Numbered from the stretch's first letter, positions 1 to 10,106 are shown. The stretch is 64,000 nucleotides of DNA from Basidiobolus meristosporus CBS 931.73 (GCA_002104905.1 MCFE01000191.1:1-64000), one strand, 5' to 3'. Translations and numbers: made by a program. Notes: generated by a model not told the origin, from the letters alone.

Positions 1-259
1 TTGCCTATTTGGGATTGTTTGAAAGCACCAGTGGCTGAACACCAGTGGCTGAATAAATTGCTGCCGGTTGGCCATTCTTCTGGTAGTCATATCAGATCTC
101 GTCGTTATACTCAACTTAGCTTGTCCATCTTGTTCCCGCGACTTGACCTCATAGCATACTCGAACTCACCCCTAACTCATACATATCCATCCTGATTCCG
201 ATTTTGGTTGGCTGCATTTAATTCTTTGATAACTCATCTTTCAATAGCCCGTGGGGAAC

Positions 260-3200
260 ATGGCGCAATCCATTCCCCAGATATGCCACCCCTTATCTGC
301 TGCCCAGACAGAGATTTGGGTAGCGCAACAGTTGAACCCTGAAAGTGCTGTCTACAATATAGCCCAGTTCATTGAAATCCCGGGCACCATTGATGCTGTG
401 TTATTCGAGGAGGCATTGCGGCAAGTACTAATGGAGGCTGAGGCTATGCGACTCCAGTTCATTGAAGATGAAGCTGGTGTTAGACAGTTTGTTGGTCCAT
501 TGAACTGGTCATTACCCCTGATTGATACCAGCGCCGACCCCAATCCTCAAGCAGCTGCTGAAGCCTGGATGAGGGCTGATTGTCAAAGGCCACTGAATCT
601 TCGACAAGGCCATAAGTTTAGATATGCTTTGCTGAAGGTCGACACCTGTCGATATATTTGGTATCAATGTGTTCATCATATCTTGATAGATGGTTATAGC
701 GGTGCACTAATTGCACAACGTGCTGCTCAAGTATACAGTGCACTGGTGAGTCACACTACAACAGAATGCCTTATGAGACCGTTCGCACATCTCCTACAAA
801 GCGATACGAACTATCGAGCTTCGGCTCAATTTACCGAAGACCAAGAGTACTGGCTTAGTCACTGCAAAGATTGGCCTGAGGCAGTGACACTATCAGGAAA
901 AACTGCCCTAGCTTTACATCAGCCAATACGCCAGACAACCGTATTTTCCTCTCAGCTCGTTCCTACCTATGCTTCGGACCCTCGTCACTTCACGTACGTT
1001 GTGATAGCCGCTATAGCGACATATCTTCACCGTTGGACAGGTGCTCAAGAGGTATCCTTAGGCTTCCCAGCTAAAGCCCGATTTGGTGAGGACCGCCGCA
1101 TCCCTGGCATGGCAGCCAATGTGTTGCCTATTCGAGTTATCATACAGCCAGACACCACCTTTTCGCAATTAGCTGATCAGGTAGCATACGAGATTCGGGG
1201 CGGATTGAGACATCAGCGCTACCGGTGTGAGGAGTTAAAGCGAGAACCTCGATTTGGGCGAAGCCAACCCTTATTTGGACCCACGATCAATTTTATGCCG
1301 TTCGATTATAACTTGGCATTTGGTCAATATTTGTCCACAAACCACAACCTCCTTAACGGACCTATTGATGATCTGGCGATCAGTGTGTATACAGGATCTA
1401 ATGACTCTCCTTTACGAATCGATTTCGACGCCAACCCGATACTGTATACAAGTGCTGACCTGATGGCACATCAACGGCGTATTCTGGACCTACTGGATAT
1501 CCTTGTCTCAAACCCTTCTCAGCCAGTAGCCAGCATGAACATTATCAGCGCCTGTGAGAAAAGACAACTAATGGATTGGAATGATACCGCTATGCCATAT
1601 CCTGAACATCTATGTATCCACCAGCTTTTCGAAGAGCAGGTTGCACGCGCTCCCGATGCCACTGCCCTCGTGTATGCAGATCAGGTCTTAAGCTATGCTG
1701 CATTGAACGCGCGCGCCAATTGTCTCGCGCATCAACTCATCGAGCTGGGTGTTCGACCCGATCAACGTGTGGCAATCTGTGTGGAACGCTCGCCAGCGCT
1801 GATTGTGGGCCTGCTGGCCATTCTGAAGGCTGGCGGTGCCTACGTGCCTCTCGACCCAACCTACCCGACGGAGAGGCTAATGCACATTCTTACCGATGCG
1901 GCACCATCTATCCTGTTGGCTGATGAATGTGGACGCAACGCTCTGGGCGAGTCGGCACTCTCCTTCTTGACAGTGCTGGACCCAAACACCCCATCTGGGT
2001 TGGTTACCAGTAATCCATGTATCAATGGATTGACCTCCCACCACCTCGTCTATGTGATTTACACCTCTGGATCTACTGGTACTCCGAAGGGTGTGATGAT
2101 TGAGCATCATGGTTTGTCCAGTCTGTGCACATGGCACAACAGCACCTTTGATGTTCACATTGGTTCTAAGACCACCCTGAATGCCGGAGTGGCATTTGAT
2201 GCCAGTGCATGGGAGATTTGGCCTACTTTGATTAGCGGTGCCACACTTGTTATCCCTGACCCTTCAATTGCTCATAATATACCCGCTCTACTGAAATGGT
2301 GGAGTGATCAGAATTGTGATGTATCCTTTCTGGTCACACCTCTTGCTGTTATGGCTCTATGGGAGAATCAAACTCCCACAAGCTTGCGCTTTTTGTTGAC
2401 TGGTGGAGATCGCCTACCGCGTTTACCGGAATCACTAACCTCTGGACTGGCGATCGTGAACAATTATGGTCCTACCGAGACTACTATTGTCGCCACATCT
2501 GGAATAGTAAAACTCGACGGTGGCCCATCTCATATTGGTAGACCAATCGCCAATACACGTATTTATCTACTAGATATCAACGGTCATCCCGTCCCATTAG
2601 GAGCGATGGGTGAAATACACATCGGCGGAGTAGGCGTAGCTCGTGGTTACCTGAACCGCCCAGAGTTGACAGCAGAACGCTTCTTACCAGATCCATTTAG
2701 TAGGGCCGAAGGTGCTCGCATGTACAAGACTGGTGACATGGCGCGCTACCTACCAGATGGCAATCTTGAGTTCGTAGGTCGTAATGACTTCCAGGTCAAG
2801 ATCCGCGGATATCGAATCGAAGTGACCGAGATCGAGGCACATCTTGTTGAACATCCCATGGTAAAAGAGGCGGTGGTTCTGGCCCTAGGTGAAGAGAGCA
2901 ACAAGCGACTGGTTGCATACGTTGTTGCTGATCCTGTTGAACACCTCGCCAACTCCCTGCGCTCATACTTGGCACCAAGATTACCCGATTATATGCTGCC
3001 TGCCGCCTTTGTGCGTCTGGATACTTTTCCGCTTTCCTTCAATGGTAAGCTGGATCGCCGAGCACTCCCGGCTCCCGGAACAGAAGCATTTGTTCATCAA
3101 GCTTACGAAGCCCCACGAGGTGAGGTCGAAATAATACTCGCAACAATATGGGCTGAATTGTTAGGCTTAGAACGCGTCAGTCGCCATGACAACTTCTTTG

Positions 3201-6200
3201 AGCTTGGCGGCCATTCACTGCTTGCTGTACAGATGGTTGAGCGGCTATGTCGCCATGGTCTTACGGCCTCTATTCGTGTGCTGTTTGAGAGTCCGACGCT
3301 TAGTACATTGGCGCAATCACTGGATCAGTTCCGAGAGATAGCGATCCCACCTAACCTAATATCAGTCAACACCACCACATTGACACCAGACCTGCTACCG
3401 CTCATCAACCTCACACAAGCAGATATCGATCAAATTTTATCAGAAGTCCCCGGTGGGGTATCCAATATCCAGGATATCTATTCTTTATCTCCACTTCAGG
3501 ATGGAATCCTATTTCATCATTTGTTAACTACCGTGGGTGACCCCTATTTACTTGTAGCTCAAATGGCATTTGAGAGCAGCACCGTACTTGATCGCTACCT
3601 GGATGCGGCCCAACAGGTTGTCAATCGCCACGATATCTTGCGCACAGCATTCATCTGGGAGAACTTGTCAACACCAGCCCAGGTAGTCCTGCGCCATGCT
3701 CCCATATCCATCACCGAGCTATCACTGAATCCAAAGAATGGGCCTATCATCAAGCAACTCACCGATCGTTTCAACCCAAGTCAACATCGTATTAATCTGA
3801 GTCAGGCACCATTGCTGCGATTGATGATTGCTCAGGACACTGACGACCGTTGGATAGCTATATGCTTGATGCACCACCTCATTGGCGATCATTCAACACT
3901 AGATGTGATGCATTCTGAGATCCAGGCCTTCATCGAAGGCCGAGGTGATACTCTGCCAGCCCCGCAGCCATTCCGTAACCTAGTGGCACAAACACGAATG
4001 GATACTAACCAAGAGTCACACAAGCAATTTTTCACTGATATGTTGGCTGATATCGATGAGCCTACACTTCCTTTCGGGCTAGCCGAGGTTCATCGAGATG
4101 GTGCCAATATTACCAACTCTCAATGTATTCTGCCACAAGACTTAAATGATCGTCTGCGAACCCAAGCTAGGCGATTGGGTGTAAGTCTGGCCGGACTATG
4201 TCATCTGGCATGGGCCCGGGTACTTGCATGCACGAGTGGCCAACAGCAGGTAGTATTTGGCACAGTACTTATCGGAAGAACGCAGGCGGGTGAGGGAGTA
4301 GGCAGAGCGATGGGGCTTTTTATTAACACACTTCCACTGTGTGTTGACCTGGACTCTTGTAATGTTGTGGACAGCGTACGTCAGACTCATACTCGCTTAG
4401 CCACACTGCTACAACACGAGCATGCTTCGCTAGCCTTGGCCCAACGATGTAGTGGTGTATCAGCTGAAACACCATTATTTAGCGCTCTACTGAACTACAG
4501 GCATAGCACTATGCAGTCCAACCAAAATCTAGTATCTTCCGGGTTTGAGTTCTCAATCTCTCAAGAGCGAACTAGCTATCCGTTCACAATGAATGTAGAG
4601 GATTTTGGATCAGCACTTGGTCTGACCGCACAGATAGTAGAGCCGTTTGATTCGGTGCGTGTTTGCAACTACATGCAACAAACACTGCACAATTTGGTGG
4701 AGGCGCTGGAGAAGGATCCCCACATGCCGATTCGTAAGCTGGGGATTCTGCCAAGTGACGAACAGGAGCTATTGCTCCATGCTTGGAATGCCACATCTGC
4801 ACCTTACTCGGATTATCTATGTATCCACCAGCTTTTCGAAGAGCAGGTTGCACGCGCTCCGGATGCCACTGCCCTCGTGTATGCAGATCAGGTCTTAAGC
4901 TATGCTGCACTGAACGCGCGCGCCAATTGTCTCGCGCATCAACTCATCGAGCTGGGTGTTCGACCCGATCAACGTGTGGCAATCTGTGTGGAACGCTCGC
5001 CAGCGCTGATTGTGGGCCTGCTGGCCATTCTGAAGGCTGGCGGTGCCTACGTGCCTCTCGACCCAACCTACCCGACGGAGAGGCTAATGCACATTCTTAC
5101 CGATGCGGCGCCATCTATCCTGTTGGCTGATGAATGTGGACGCAACGCTCTGGGCGAGTCGGCACTCTCCTTCTTGACAGTGCTGGACCCAAACACCCCA
5201 TCTGGGTTGGTTACCAGTAATCCATGTATCAATGGATTGACCTCCCATCACCTAGCTTATGTGATCTATACCTCTGGCTCTACCGGCATTCCAAAAGGTG
5301 TGATGGTCGAGCACAGTGGTGTCGTGAATCTCATCCAGGATCAAATTGCCTGTACTGCGCTACGCCCATCAAGCCGGTTCTTGCATTTTACTACGTTCAG
5401 TTTCGACGTCAGCGTCTCGGAAATTTTTACTGCGCTTGGGTGTGGTGCAAGCTTACATCTGCCCTCTGATACTGTCCGTCGCAATCGGTATGAACTATGG
5501 AATTTCATGGAGGCCAACGCTATCACCCATGCGGTATTTCCCCCGGCCCTCCTCCAAAATGGCAATGATTTACCACTTTTGAGTAATCCTCTGACATTGG
5601 TACTGATAGGTGAGGCACCAAAGGCTGCATTGCTTGAATCCATGCTCCAGCAGGGCATTGTCATCAATGCTTACGGACCGACGGAGACAAGTGTTTGGTC
5701 TACCATATGGCGCTGCACCAATGAAGTCAGCAATGGGATGGTCTCCATTGGTCGACCAATCGCAAACACACGCATTTACCTATTGGATGCTACAGGCCAT
5801 CCTGTCCCGTTGGGTGCGATGGGTGAACTATACATAGGTGGCGCTGGTGTTGCTCGAGGCTACCTGAACCGCCCAGAGCTGACAGCTGAACGCTTCCTAT
5901 CTGATCCATTCAGTGGGACCGAAGGCGCTCGCATGTACAGGACTGGTGACATGGCGCGCTACCTGCCAGATGGCAGACTGGAGTTTGTGGGTCGTAATGA
6001 CTTCCAGGTCAAGATCCGCGGATATCGAATTGAACTAGACGAGATCGAGGCACATCTTGTTGAACATCCCATGGTAAAAGAGGCGGTGGTTCTGGCCCTA
6101 GGTGAAGAGAGCAACAAGCGACTGGTTGCATACGTTGTTGCTGATCCTGTTGAACACCTCGCCAACTCACTGCGCTCATACTTGGCACCAAGATTACCCG

Positions 6201-7318
6201 ACTATATGTTGCCTGCCGCCTTTGTGCGTCTGGATGCCTTGCCATTGTCGCCCAACGGTAAGCTGGATCGCCGAGCACTCCCGGTTCCCGGAACAGAAGC
6301 CTTTGCTCATCAAACTTACGAAGCCCCGCGTGGTGAAGCGGAGACAGCACTAGCAGAGATATGGACTGAGCTACTAGGCCTAGAACGTATCAGTCGCCAT
6401 GACAACTTCTTCGAGCTTGGTGGTCATTCTATACTGGCAGTACGCATGATTAGCCGTATTCGCACAAAACTAGGCGTCGAGATTGCCCTGAGAGTACTCT
6501 TTGAATCACCATCCATCGAAAAACTTGCGAATCAGTTACACACGGAAGGTACTTGCCAAAGTGGATCATTTGATGTATTGCTTCCCATTCAACTCAAAGG
6601 CAGCCTCCCTCCATTGTACTGTATTCATCCTGTTGTTGGCCTGAGCTGGAGTTACATCGGTCTGTCGAAACATTTAAGCCCAGAACAACCTATCTATGGT
6701 CTGCAAGCCCGTGGACTTGATGGAGAAGCACCGCTTGCAGAAACGATTGAAGCTATGGCATTAGACTATCTCAATCAGATTCGCAGTGTTCAGCCTAAAG
6801 GACCTTACCATTTGCTCGGCTGGTCATTTGGGGGAAGCGTTGCCCATAGTATTGCGACACTTTTGCAGCAACAAAACGAAACAGTTGCATTATTGGCTCT
6901 AATGGATAGCTCTCTAACGTACTCCCACCTAGATAATCAATGGGACATGGATCAAGTGAATACATACATAAAACTTCCTCACTACAGTGTTGACGACACC
7001 AAAGACCAAAGCGACTTCTTATGGACTAAGGTTCGACATATTGTCGAAAACAATTGTAATATCGCGAAGGCCTATACTCCACTTGTTTACTATGGCAATG
7101 TGCTGTTTTTTAGCGCCACCATACCGGAGGATGAAAGCTGTCCGCTAATCACACCTGATATGGTGAAGCCTTACATTCTCGGAGCTATCGAGACTTACCG
7201 CATTCCCTGTAAACACAGCGATATGGATAAACCAGTCCCAATTGGTGCAATTGGACGTATCCTAGCAAGAAGCTTGGAGCAATTGTCGCCTCCAGAGTCG
7301 TTGAGGGCTCGACTTTAA
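260..7318 (+). CDS. Dimodular non-ribosomal peptide synthetase (C-A-T-C-A-T-TE)
   Basis: This is one uninterrupted 2352-residue reading frame; ATG 260 is preferred over the in-frame GTG at 251. Domains in order: condensation 1 (about 10-440; HHILIDG near 140), adenylation 1 (about 455-860; core YTSGSTGTPKG near 605, NGKLDRRALP at its end), carrier 1 (DNFFELGGHSLL; pantetheine Ser near 985), condensation 2 (about 1070-1480; HHLIGD near 1205), adenylation 2 (about 1525-1930; YTSGSTGIPKG), carrier 2 (GGHSILA near 2055) and a C-terminal type I thioesterase (about 2105-2350; GWSFGG near 2190). By family knowledge it would activate two amino acids, join them and release the product by hydrolysis or cyclisation. 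By-eye specificity codes are DAWVLTNIV for A1 and DVSVVIAVW for A2; I cannot assign substrates. The N-terminal C domain suggests an acyl starter or intermolecular condensation. The lack of introns and the bacterial style of C2 (LSPLQDGILFHHLL) suggest horizontal transfer. No tailoring genes are adjacent. Confidence 0.93.
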   Translation: MAQSIPQICHPLSAAQTEIWVAQQLNPESAVYNIAQFIEIPGTIDAVLFEEALRQVLMEAEAMRLQFIEDEAGVRQFVGPLNWSLPLIDTSADPNPQAAAEAWMRADCQRPLNLRQGHKFRYALLKVDTCRYIWYQCVHHILIDGYSGALIAQRAAQVYSALVSHTTTECLMRPFAHLLQSDTNYRASAQFTEDQEYWLSHCKDWPEAVTLSGKTALALHQPIRQTTVFSSQLVPTYASDPRHFTYVVIAAIATYLHRWTGAQEVSLGFPAKARFGEDRRIPGMAANVLPIRVIIQPDTTFSQLADQVAYEIRGGLRHQRYRCEELKREPRFGRSQPLFGPTINFMPFDYNLAFGQYLSTNHNLLNGPIDDLAISVYTGSNDSPLRIDFDANPILYTSADLMAHQRRILDLLDILVSNPSQPVASMNIISACEKRQLMDWNDTAMPYPEHLCIHQLFEEQVARAPDATALVYADQVLSYAALNARANCLAHQLIELGVRPDQRVAICVERSPALIVGLLAILKAGGAYVPLDPTYPTERLMHILTDAAPSILLADECGRNALGESALSFLTVLDPNTPSGLVTSNPCINGLTSHHLVYVIYTSGSTGTPKGVMIEHHGLSSLCTWHNSTFDVHIGSKTTLNAGVAFDASAWEIWPTLISGATLVIPDPSIAHNIPALLKWWSDQNCDVSFLVTPLAVMALWENQTPTSLRFLLTGGDRLPRLPESLTSGLAIVNNYGPTETTIVATSGIVKLDGGPSHIGRPIANTRIYLLDINGHPVPLGAMGEIHIGGVGVARGYLNRPELTAERFLPDPFSRAEGARMYKTGDMARYLPDGNLEFVGRNDFQVKIRGYRIEVTEIEAHLVEHPMVKEAVVLALGEESNKRLVAYVVADPVEHLANSLRSYLAPRLPDYMLPAAFVRLDTFPLSFNGKLDRRALPAPGTEAFVHQAYEAPRGEVEIILATIWAELLGLERVSRHDNFFELGGHSLLAVQMVERLCRHGLTASIRVLFESPTLSTLAQSLDQFREIAIPPNLISVNTTTLTPDLLPLINLTQADIDQILSEVPGGVSNIQDIYSLSPLQDGILFHHLLTTVGDPYLLVAQMAFESSTVLDRYLDAAQQVVNRHDILRTAFIWENLSTPAQVVLRHAPISITELSLNPKNGPIIKQLTDRFNPSQHRINLSQAPLLRLMIAQDTDDRWIAICLMHHLIGDHSTLDVMHSEIQAFIEGRGDTLPAPQPFRNLVAQTRMDTNQESHKQFFTDMLADIDEPTLPFGLAEVHRDGANITNSQCILPQDLNDRLRTQARRLGVSLAGLCHLAWARVLACTSGQQQVVFGTVLIGRTQAGEGVGRAMGLFINTLPLCVDLDSCNVVDSVRQTHTRLATLLQHEHASLALAQRCSGVSAETPLFSALLNYRHSTMQSNQNLVSSGFEFSISQERTSYPFTMNVEDFGSALGLTAQIVEPFDSVRVCNYMQQTLHNLVEALEKDPHMPIRKLGILPSDEQELLLHAWNATSAPYSDYLCIHQLFEEQVARAPDATALVYADQVLSYAALNARANCLAHQLIELGVRPDQRVAICVERSPALIVGLLAILKAGGAYVPLDPTYPTERLMHILTDAAPSILLADECGRNALGESALSFLTVLDPNTPSGLVTSNPCINGLTSHHLAYVIYTSGSTGIPKGVMVEHSGVVNLIQDQIACTALRPSSRFLHFTTFSFDVSVSEIFTALGCGASLHLPSDTVRRNRYELWNFMEANAITHAVFPPALLQNGNDLPLLSNPLTLVLIGEAPKAALLESMLQQGIVINAYGPTETSVWSTIWRCTNEVSNGMVSIGRPIANTRIYLLDATGHPVPLGAMGELYIGGAGVARGYLNRPELTAERFLSDPFSGTEGARMYRTGDMARYLPDGRLEFVGRNDFQVKIRGYRIELDEIEAHLVEHPMVKEAVVLALGEESNKRLVAYVVADPVEHLANSLRSYLAPRLPDYMLPAAFVRLDALPLSPNGKLDRRALPVPGTEAFAHQTYEAPRGEAETALAEIWTELLGLERISRHDNFFELGGHSILAVRMISRIRTKLGVEIALRVLFESPSIEKLANQLHTEGTCQSGSFDVLLPIQLKGSLPPLYCIHPVVGLSWSYIGLSKHLSPEQPIYGLQARGLDGEAPLAETIEAMALDYLNQIRSVQPKGPYHLLGWSFGGSVAHSIATLLQQQNETVALLALMDSSLTYSHLDNQWDMDQVNTYIKLPHYSVDDTKDQSDFLWTKVRHIVENNCNIAKAYTPLVYYGNVLFFSATIPEDESCPLITPDMVKPYILGAIETYRIPCKHSDMDKPVPIGAIGRILARSLEQLSPPESLRARL

Positions 7319-7500
7319 CTGGATTGACTACGCTCGTGGTTAATCTTTGCAAATCTTCAAAATGTCCATAATCTTATGCAACAAAAGAACGGTTCTTTAA
7401 CTCTAGAACATCCTTTAATATTTAGAAATCCTTGTTTTTGACTCAATAAATTTAGAATTTGCAGAAGATTGCTATGGGTATAGTGACTAGAGAAGTGTGT

Positions 7501-8364
7501 TTAGCAGGGTCCCATATCAGTCCAGACTCCGTTTTTGCCTGGAATCTCGTTTTGAGTCCACCACTTGGCTTGCCAAAGGTGCCCGTCATAAGTCACTTTT
7601 TGATCACCATTGTATGCAGCACTAGCATCCCAGGCTGGAACTCCGACACATGAACCAGTGGTTGGGGTTGGTTTGGTCGAGGTTGTAGTGGAAGTTGAAG
7701 GCTTCACTGTGGTGGTAGGAGCAGGAGTTGCGCCATCGTCCGTGGCCCCCACAGTAATAATCGGACGGTTATCCAGCAGCTCCTGGCCATCTCCTTGACC
7801 AATATCAAACTCAGGTATAGTGGGATAGCCAGGAAGGTTGGCGACCATTAGCTTAGGGCCTGTGACTTTTCCGCCGGGGATCCCTCCGTTGATAGTGATG
7901 TCAATACAATTCATGTAGTACTCCCGATTCCCTGAAGCGTTGACCCAGGTCCAGGCCAAAGTAGCACGTTTACTAGGGGGAGCGGTCGCGGGAATCGGTA
8001 CATCAAAACTGAGGCTGTCTTTAAAGCAGTTACGGACAACCGTTTTCAAGACGACAAAGGTCTGGTCGTTATCATAGGAGAGTGCAAATTGGCAATGGCC
8101 TCCGTCGTGGGTGTTCCCTGGTGCGAATTGGACTTTCACAGTATCCCCGGCATTGTAGGTGTATTCGACCTTCCCTGGCTTATAACCTTTGCAAGGAAAT
8201 ACTCCCAATGGACTGTTCATATCATAATCAACGTCTCCAACGGACTGATAGTACTCGCTAAAGGTGGACTTCCGAGGCGCGGGCGATTGAATTTCCATAT
8301 GGCCAGATACGGAGCTCAAGGCACATAGCGAGGCAGCAGCAAGTAGATAGGAAGGAACTCTCAT
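7501..8364 (-). CDS. Secreted AA11-like lytic polysaccharide monooxygenase with CBM5/12
   Basis: The product has 287 residues and no introns. A signal peptide (about 1-21, ending SSVSG) is followed by HMEIQSPAPRK, so cleavage would expose the N-terminal His that LPMOs need for the copper histidine brace. A second His lies in NTHDGGHCQFALSYD, and NREYYMNCIDITI matches the AA11 core region with the axial aromatic residue. SPL followed by FPCKGY is also typical of AA11. After the catalytic domain come a Ser/Thr/Pro linker and a C-terminal chitin-binding module (WDASAAYNGDQKVTYDGH then AKWWTQNEIPG). The predicted role is oxidative cleavage of chitin outside the cell, in wall remodelling or in attack on arthropod or fungal chitin. 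It lies in tandem with its paralog at 9201-10106. Confidence 0.85.
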   Translation of the reverse strand: MRVPSYLLAAASLCALSSVSGHMEIQSPAPRKSTFSEYYQSVGDVDYDMNSPLGVFPCKGYKPGKVEYTYNAGDTVKVQFAPGNTHDGGHCQFALSYDNDQTFVVLKTVVRNCFKDSLSFDVPIPATAPPSKRATLAWTWVNASGNREYYMNCIDITINGGIPGGKVTGPKLMVANLPGYPTIPEFDIGQGDGQELLDNRPIITVGATDDGATPAPTTTVKPSTSTTTSTKPTPTTGSCVGVPAWDASAAYNGDQKVTYDGHLWQAKWWTQNEIPGKNGVWTDMGPC

Positions 8365-9200
8365 GTCTTACTAGAGGGGTTGGTTGAATGATTGTATAGA
8401 GACCAAGGATCTGAGGCTCTTTATATTTCAAAGTTCGGATGTGTGGCTCGGAAAAATGGCAATAACTGATTTACTAACTGAATGGAAGGAATGTCAATAG
8501 TTGATTTATTAACTGGATGACAGAAATGGTTATAGTTGACTTACCAACTAGATTACTGATTTAATAAGTAGATTATAGTAACTGTTATGGCCGATTTATT
8601 AATTTAGAGGGAATCATAAATAGATACATATATTACCTCAACTTGGTCAACAATGGTACAAGCACAAAGTGGCAGCAATCAATTTGAACTTTTCGATTAC
8701 CGAACAAATGGCTCCTATGCGTGGCTGTCAGCATTTCCATCGCTCAAGGCCATAACACATGCGTGTGGTACGGTGGCGAATTCAGTGGCTGCTATCACAA
8801 TAGCATACAAACCTCTACACCGTATAATGCAATTGACAATATAATCCTAATTTAACATGAATTCGTGGGAAACTCCGACATAGTTGGCAGGGATTTACGT
8901 TAAACTCATAAGCCGACATTCCAACGTATCTTCTATTTCTACTTCACCTTTAAATGCCAAATCTCTGTCAGCACAATCCATGCAACCTATGACGAGATTG
9001 ATGTGTCTCCCATATTTGATGGTCGGTTGAAGAGTAGCAACATCAGCACTAGTTTTTTGAGTAAATACGTTATAAAATTTGCTTTCCCCTCAACAACAAT
9101 TACCTATAGTATTCTTTGTAGCAGATCAATCAAATTCAAACGGGTTTATTCGATTGAGGTAACACAAGATTCCTAACAATCTCCTGGCAGCACAAGATTC
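8365..9200. promoter_or_regulatory. Intergenic region upstream of the LPMO gene, with imperfect repeats
   Basis: No convincing gene is present; a 63-codon plus-strand frame at 8653 has no recognisable feature. The part near the LPMO start (about 8455-8605) carries about five degenerate copies of a roughly 34-bp AT-rich unit built on ATAGTTGATTTATTAACT. A TATA-like stretch (ctttatatttc) lies at about 8419-8429, just upstream of the start at 8364. Confidence 0.45.
8459..8604. repeat. Degenerate tandem ~34-bp AT-rich repeat
   Basis: Successive units read CTGATTTACTAACTGAATGG, GTTGATTTATTAACTGGATG, GTTGACTTACCAACTAGAT and weaker copies, spaced about 30-36 bp apart. They lie 95-240 bp upstream of the LPMO start codon on the minus strand. 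They could be transcription-factor sites or a simple decayed minisatellite. Confidence 0.5.
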
Positions 9201-10106
9201 CTAACAAGCCCCTAGATCAGTCCATACTCCTTGCTTGCCCGGAGTTTCATTCTGGGTCCACCATTTGGCCTGCCAGAGGTGACCATTGTAAGTCACCTTT
9301 TGAGATCCATTGTAGCTAGTACCAGCATTCCATGCCGTGATTCCAGCACATTTACCACTTCCTGGGTCATTAGATTCGGTTGGCTTGGTAGAAGTCGTGC
9401 CAGATGGTTTAGAGGTAGAGGTAGATGTAGCAGTAGTGGTAGGCGCTGTTGTGGAAGTAGGATCTGGGGTTGAGCCATCGTCCGAAGAGCCAACAGTAAT
9501 TATGGGTCTTTTATCAAGTAAATCACGGCCATCGCCTTGGCCAAGGTTCATCTCGGGAATAGTGGGGTATCCAGGAAGATTGGCAACCATTAGTTTGGGA
9601 CCAGTAATTGTCCCCCCAGGCACTCCACCCTTGATAGTGATATCAATACAGTTCATATAATACTCCCGGTTGCCCACCGCATTCACCCAGGTCCATGCCA
9701 AGGTCGCCCTCTTGCTGGGAGGAGCAGTTGCAGGGATCGGGACATCAAAGGAGAGACCTTTCATGAAGCAATCACGAACAACAGTCTTCAAGACCACAAA
9801 CGTTTTGTCATTGTCGTATGAAAGGGCAAATTGGCAATGGCCGCCACTATGGGTATTTCCGTTGTCAAATTGAACCTGAACAGTATCACCAGCGTTGTAA
9901 GAGTATTCAACATATCCCGCCTTATAGCCTTTACAAGGGAAGATCCCCAACGGTCCGTTCATATCATAGTCAATATCGCCAATTGACCGATAATATTTAC
10001 TGAAAGTGGATTTGCGTGGAGCAGGGGATTTGATCTCCATGTGTCCAGACACGGAGCCAAGCAGGCAAAGAGATACAGTGGCTAAAAGGTAGAATTGACC
10101 GCGCAT
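9201..10106 (-). CDS. Secreted AA11-like lytic polysaccharide monooxygenase with CBM5/12 (paralog)
   Basis: The product has 301 residues and no introns. A signal peptide of about 21 residues (ending GSVSG) is followed by HMEIKSPAPRK, giving the N-terminal copper-ligand His. The second His lies in NTHSGGHCQFALSYD, and NREYYMNCIDITI and FPCKGYKAG are conserved. The linker is richer in Thr/Ser (about 235-262) than in the neighbouring copy. The C-terminal CBM5/12 contains WNAGTSYNGSQKVTYNGH and AKWWTQNETPG. The gene is a clear tandem duplicate of the 7501-8364 gene; the catalytic and binding modules are conserved, while the linker has diverged in length. The likely role is oxidation of extracellular chitin. 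Confidence 0.85.
   Translation of the reverse strand: MRGQFYLLATVSLCLLGSVSGHMEIKSPAPRKSTFSKYYRSIGDIDYDMNGPLGIFPCKGYKAGYVEYSYNAGDTVQVQFDNGNTHSGGHCQFALSYDNDKTFVVLKTVVRDCFMKGLSFDVPIPATAPPSKRATLAWTWVNAVGNREYYMNCIDITIKGGVPGGTITGPKLMVANLPGYPTIPEMNLGQGDGRDLLDKRPIITVGSSDDGSTPDPTSTTAPTTTATSTSTSKPSGTTSTKPTESNDPGSGKCAGITAWNAGTSYNGSQKVTYNGHLWQAKWWTQNETPGKQGVWTDLGAC

Noticed and set aside
1-195. Plus-strand 64-codon frame at the left edge
   Set aside because: It starts on TTG and has no domain or codon pattern; probably chance sequence upstream of the NRPS.
251-259. GTG at 251 as the NRPS start
   Set aside because: Nuclear fungal genes start at ATG; ATG 260 is three codons downstream and directly precedes the conserved C-domain start.
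2746-6350. Frames antisense to or overlapping the NRPS, several nearly identical in pairs
   Set aside because: They are shadows of the NRPS frame; their pairing only reflects the duplicated adenylation modules.
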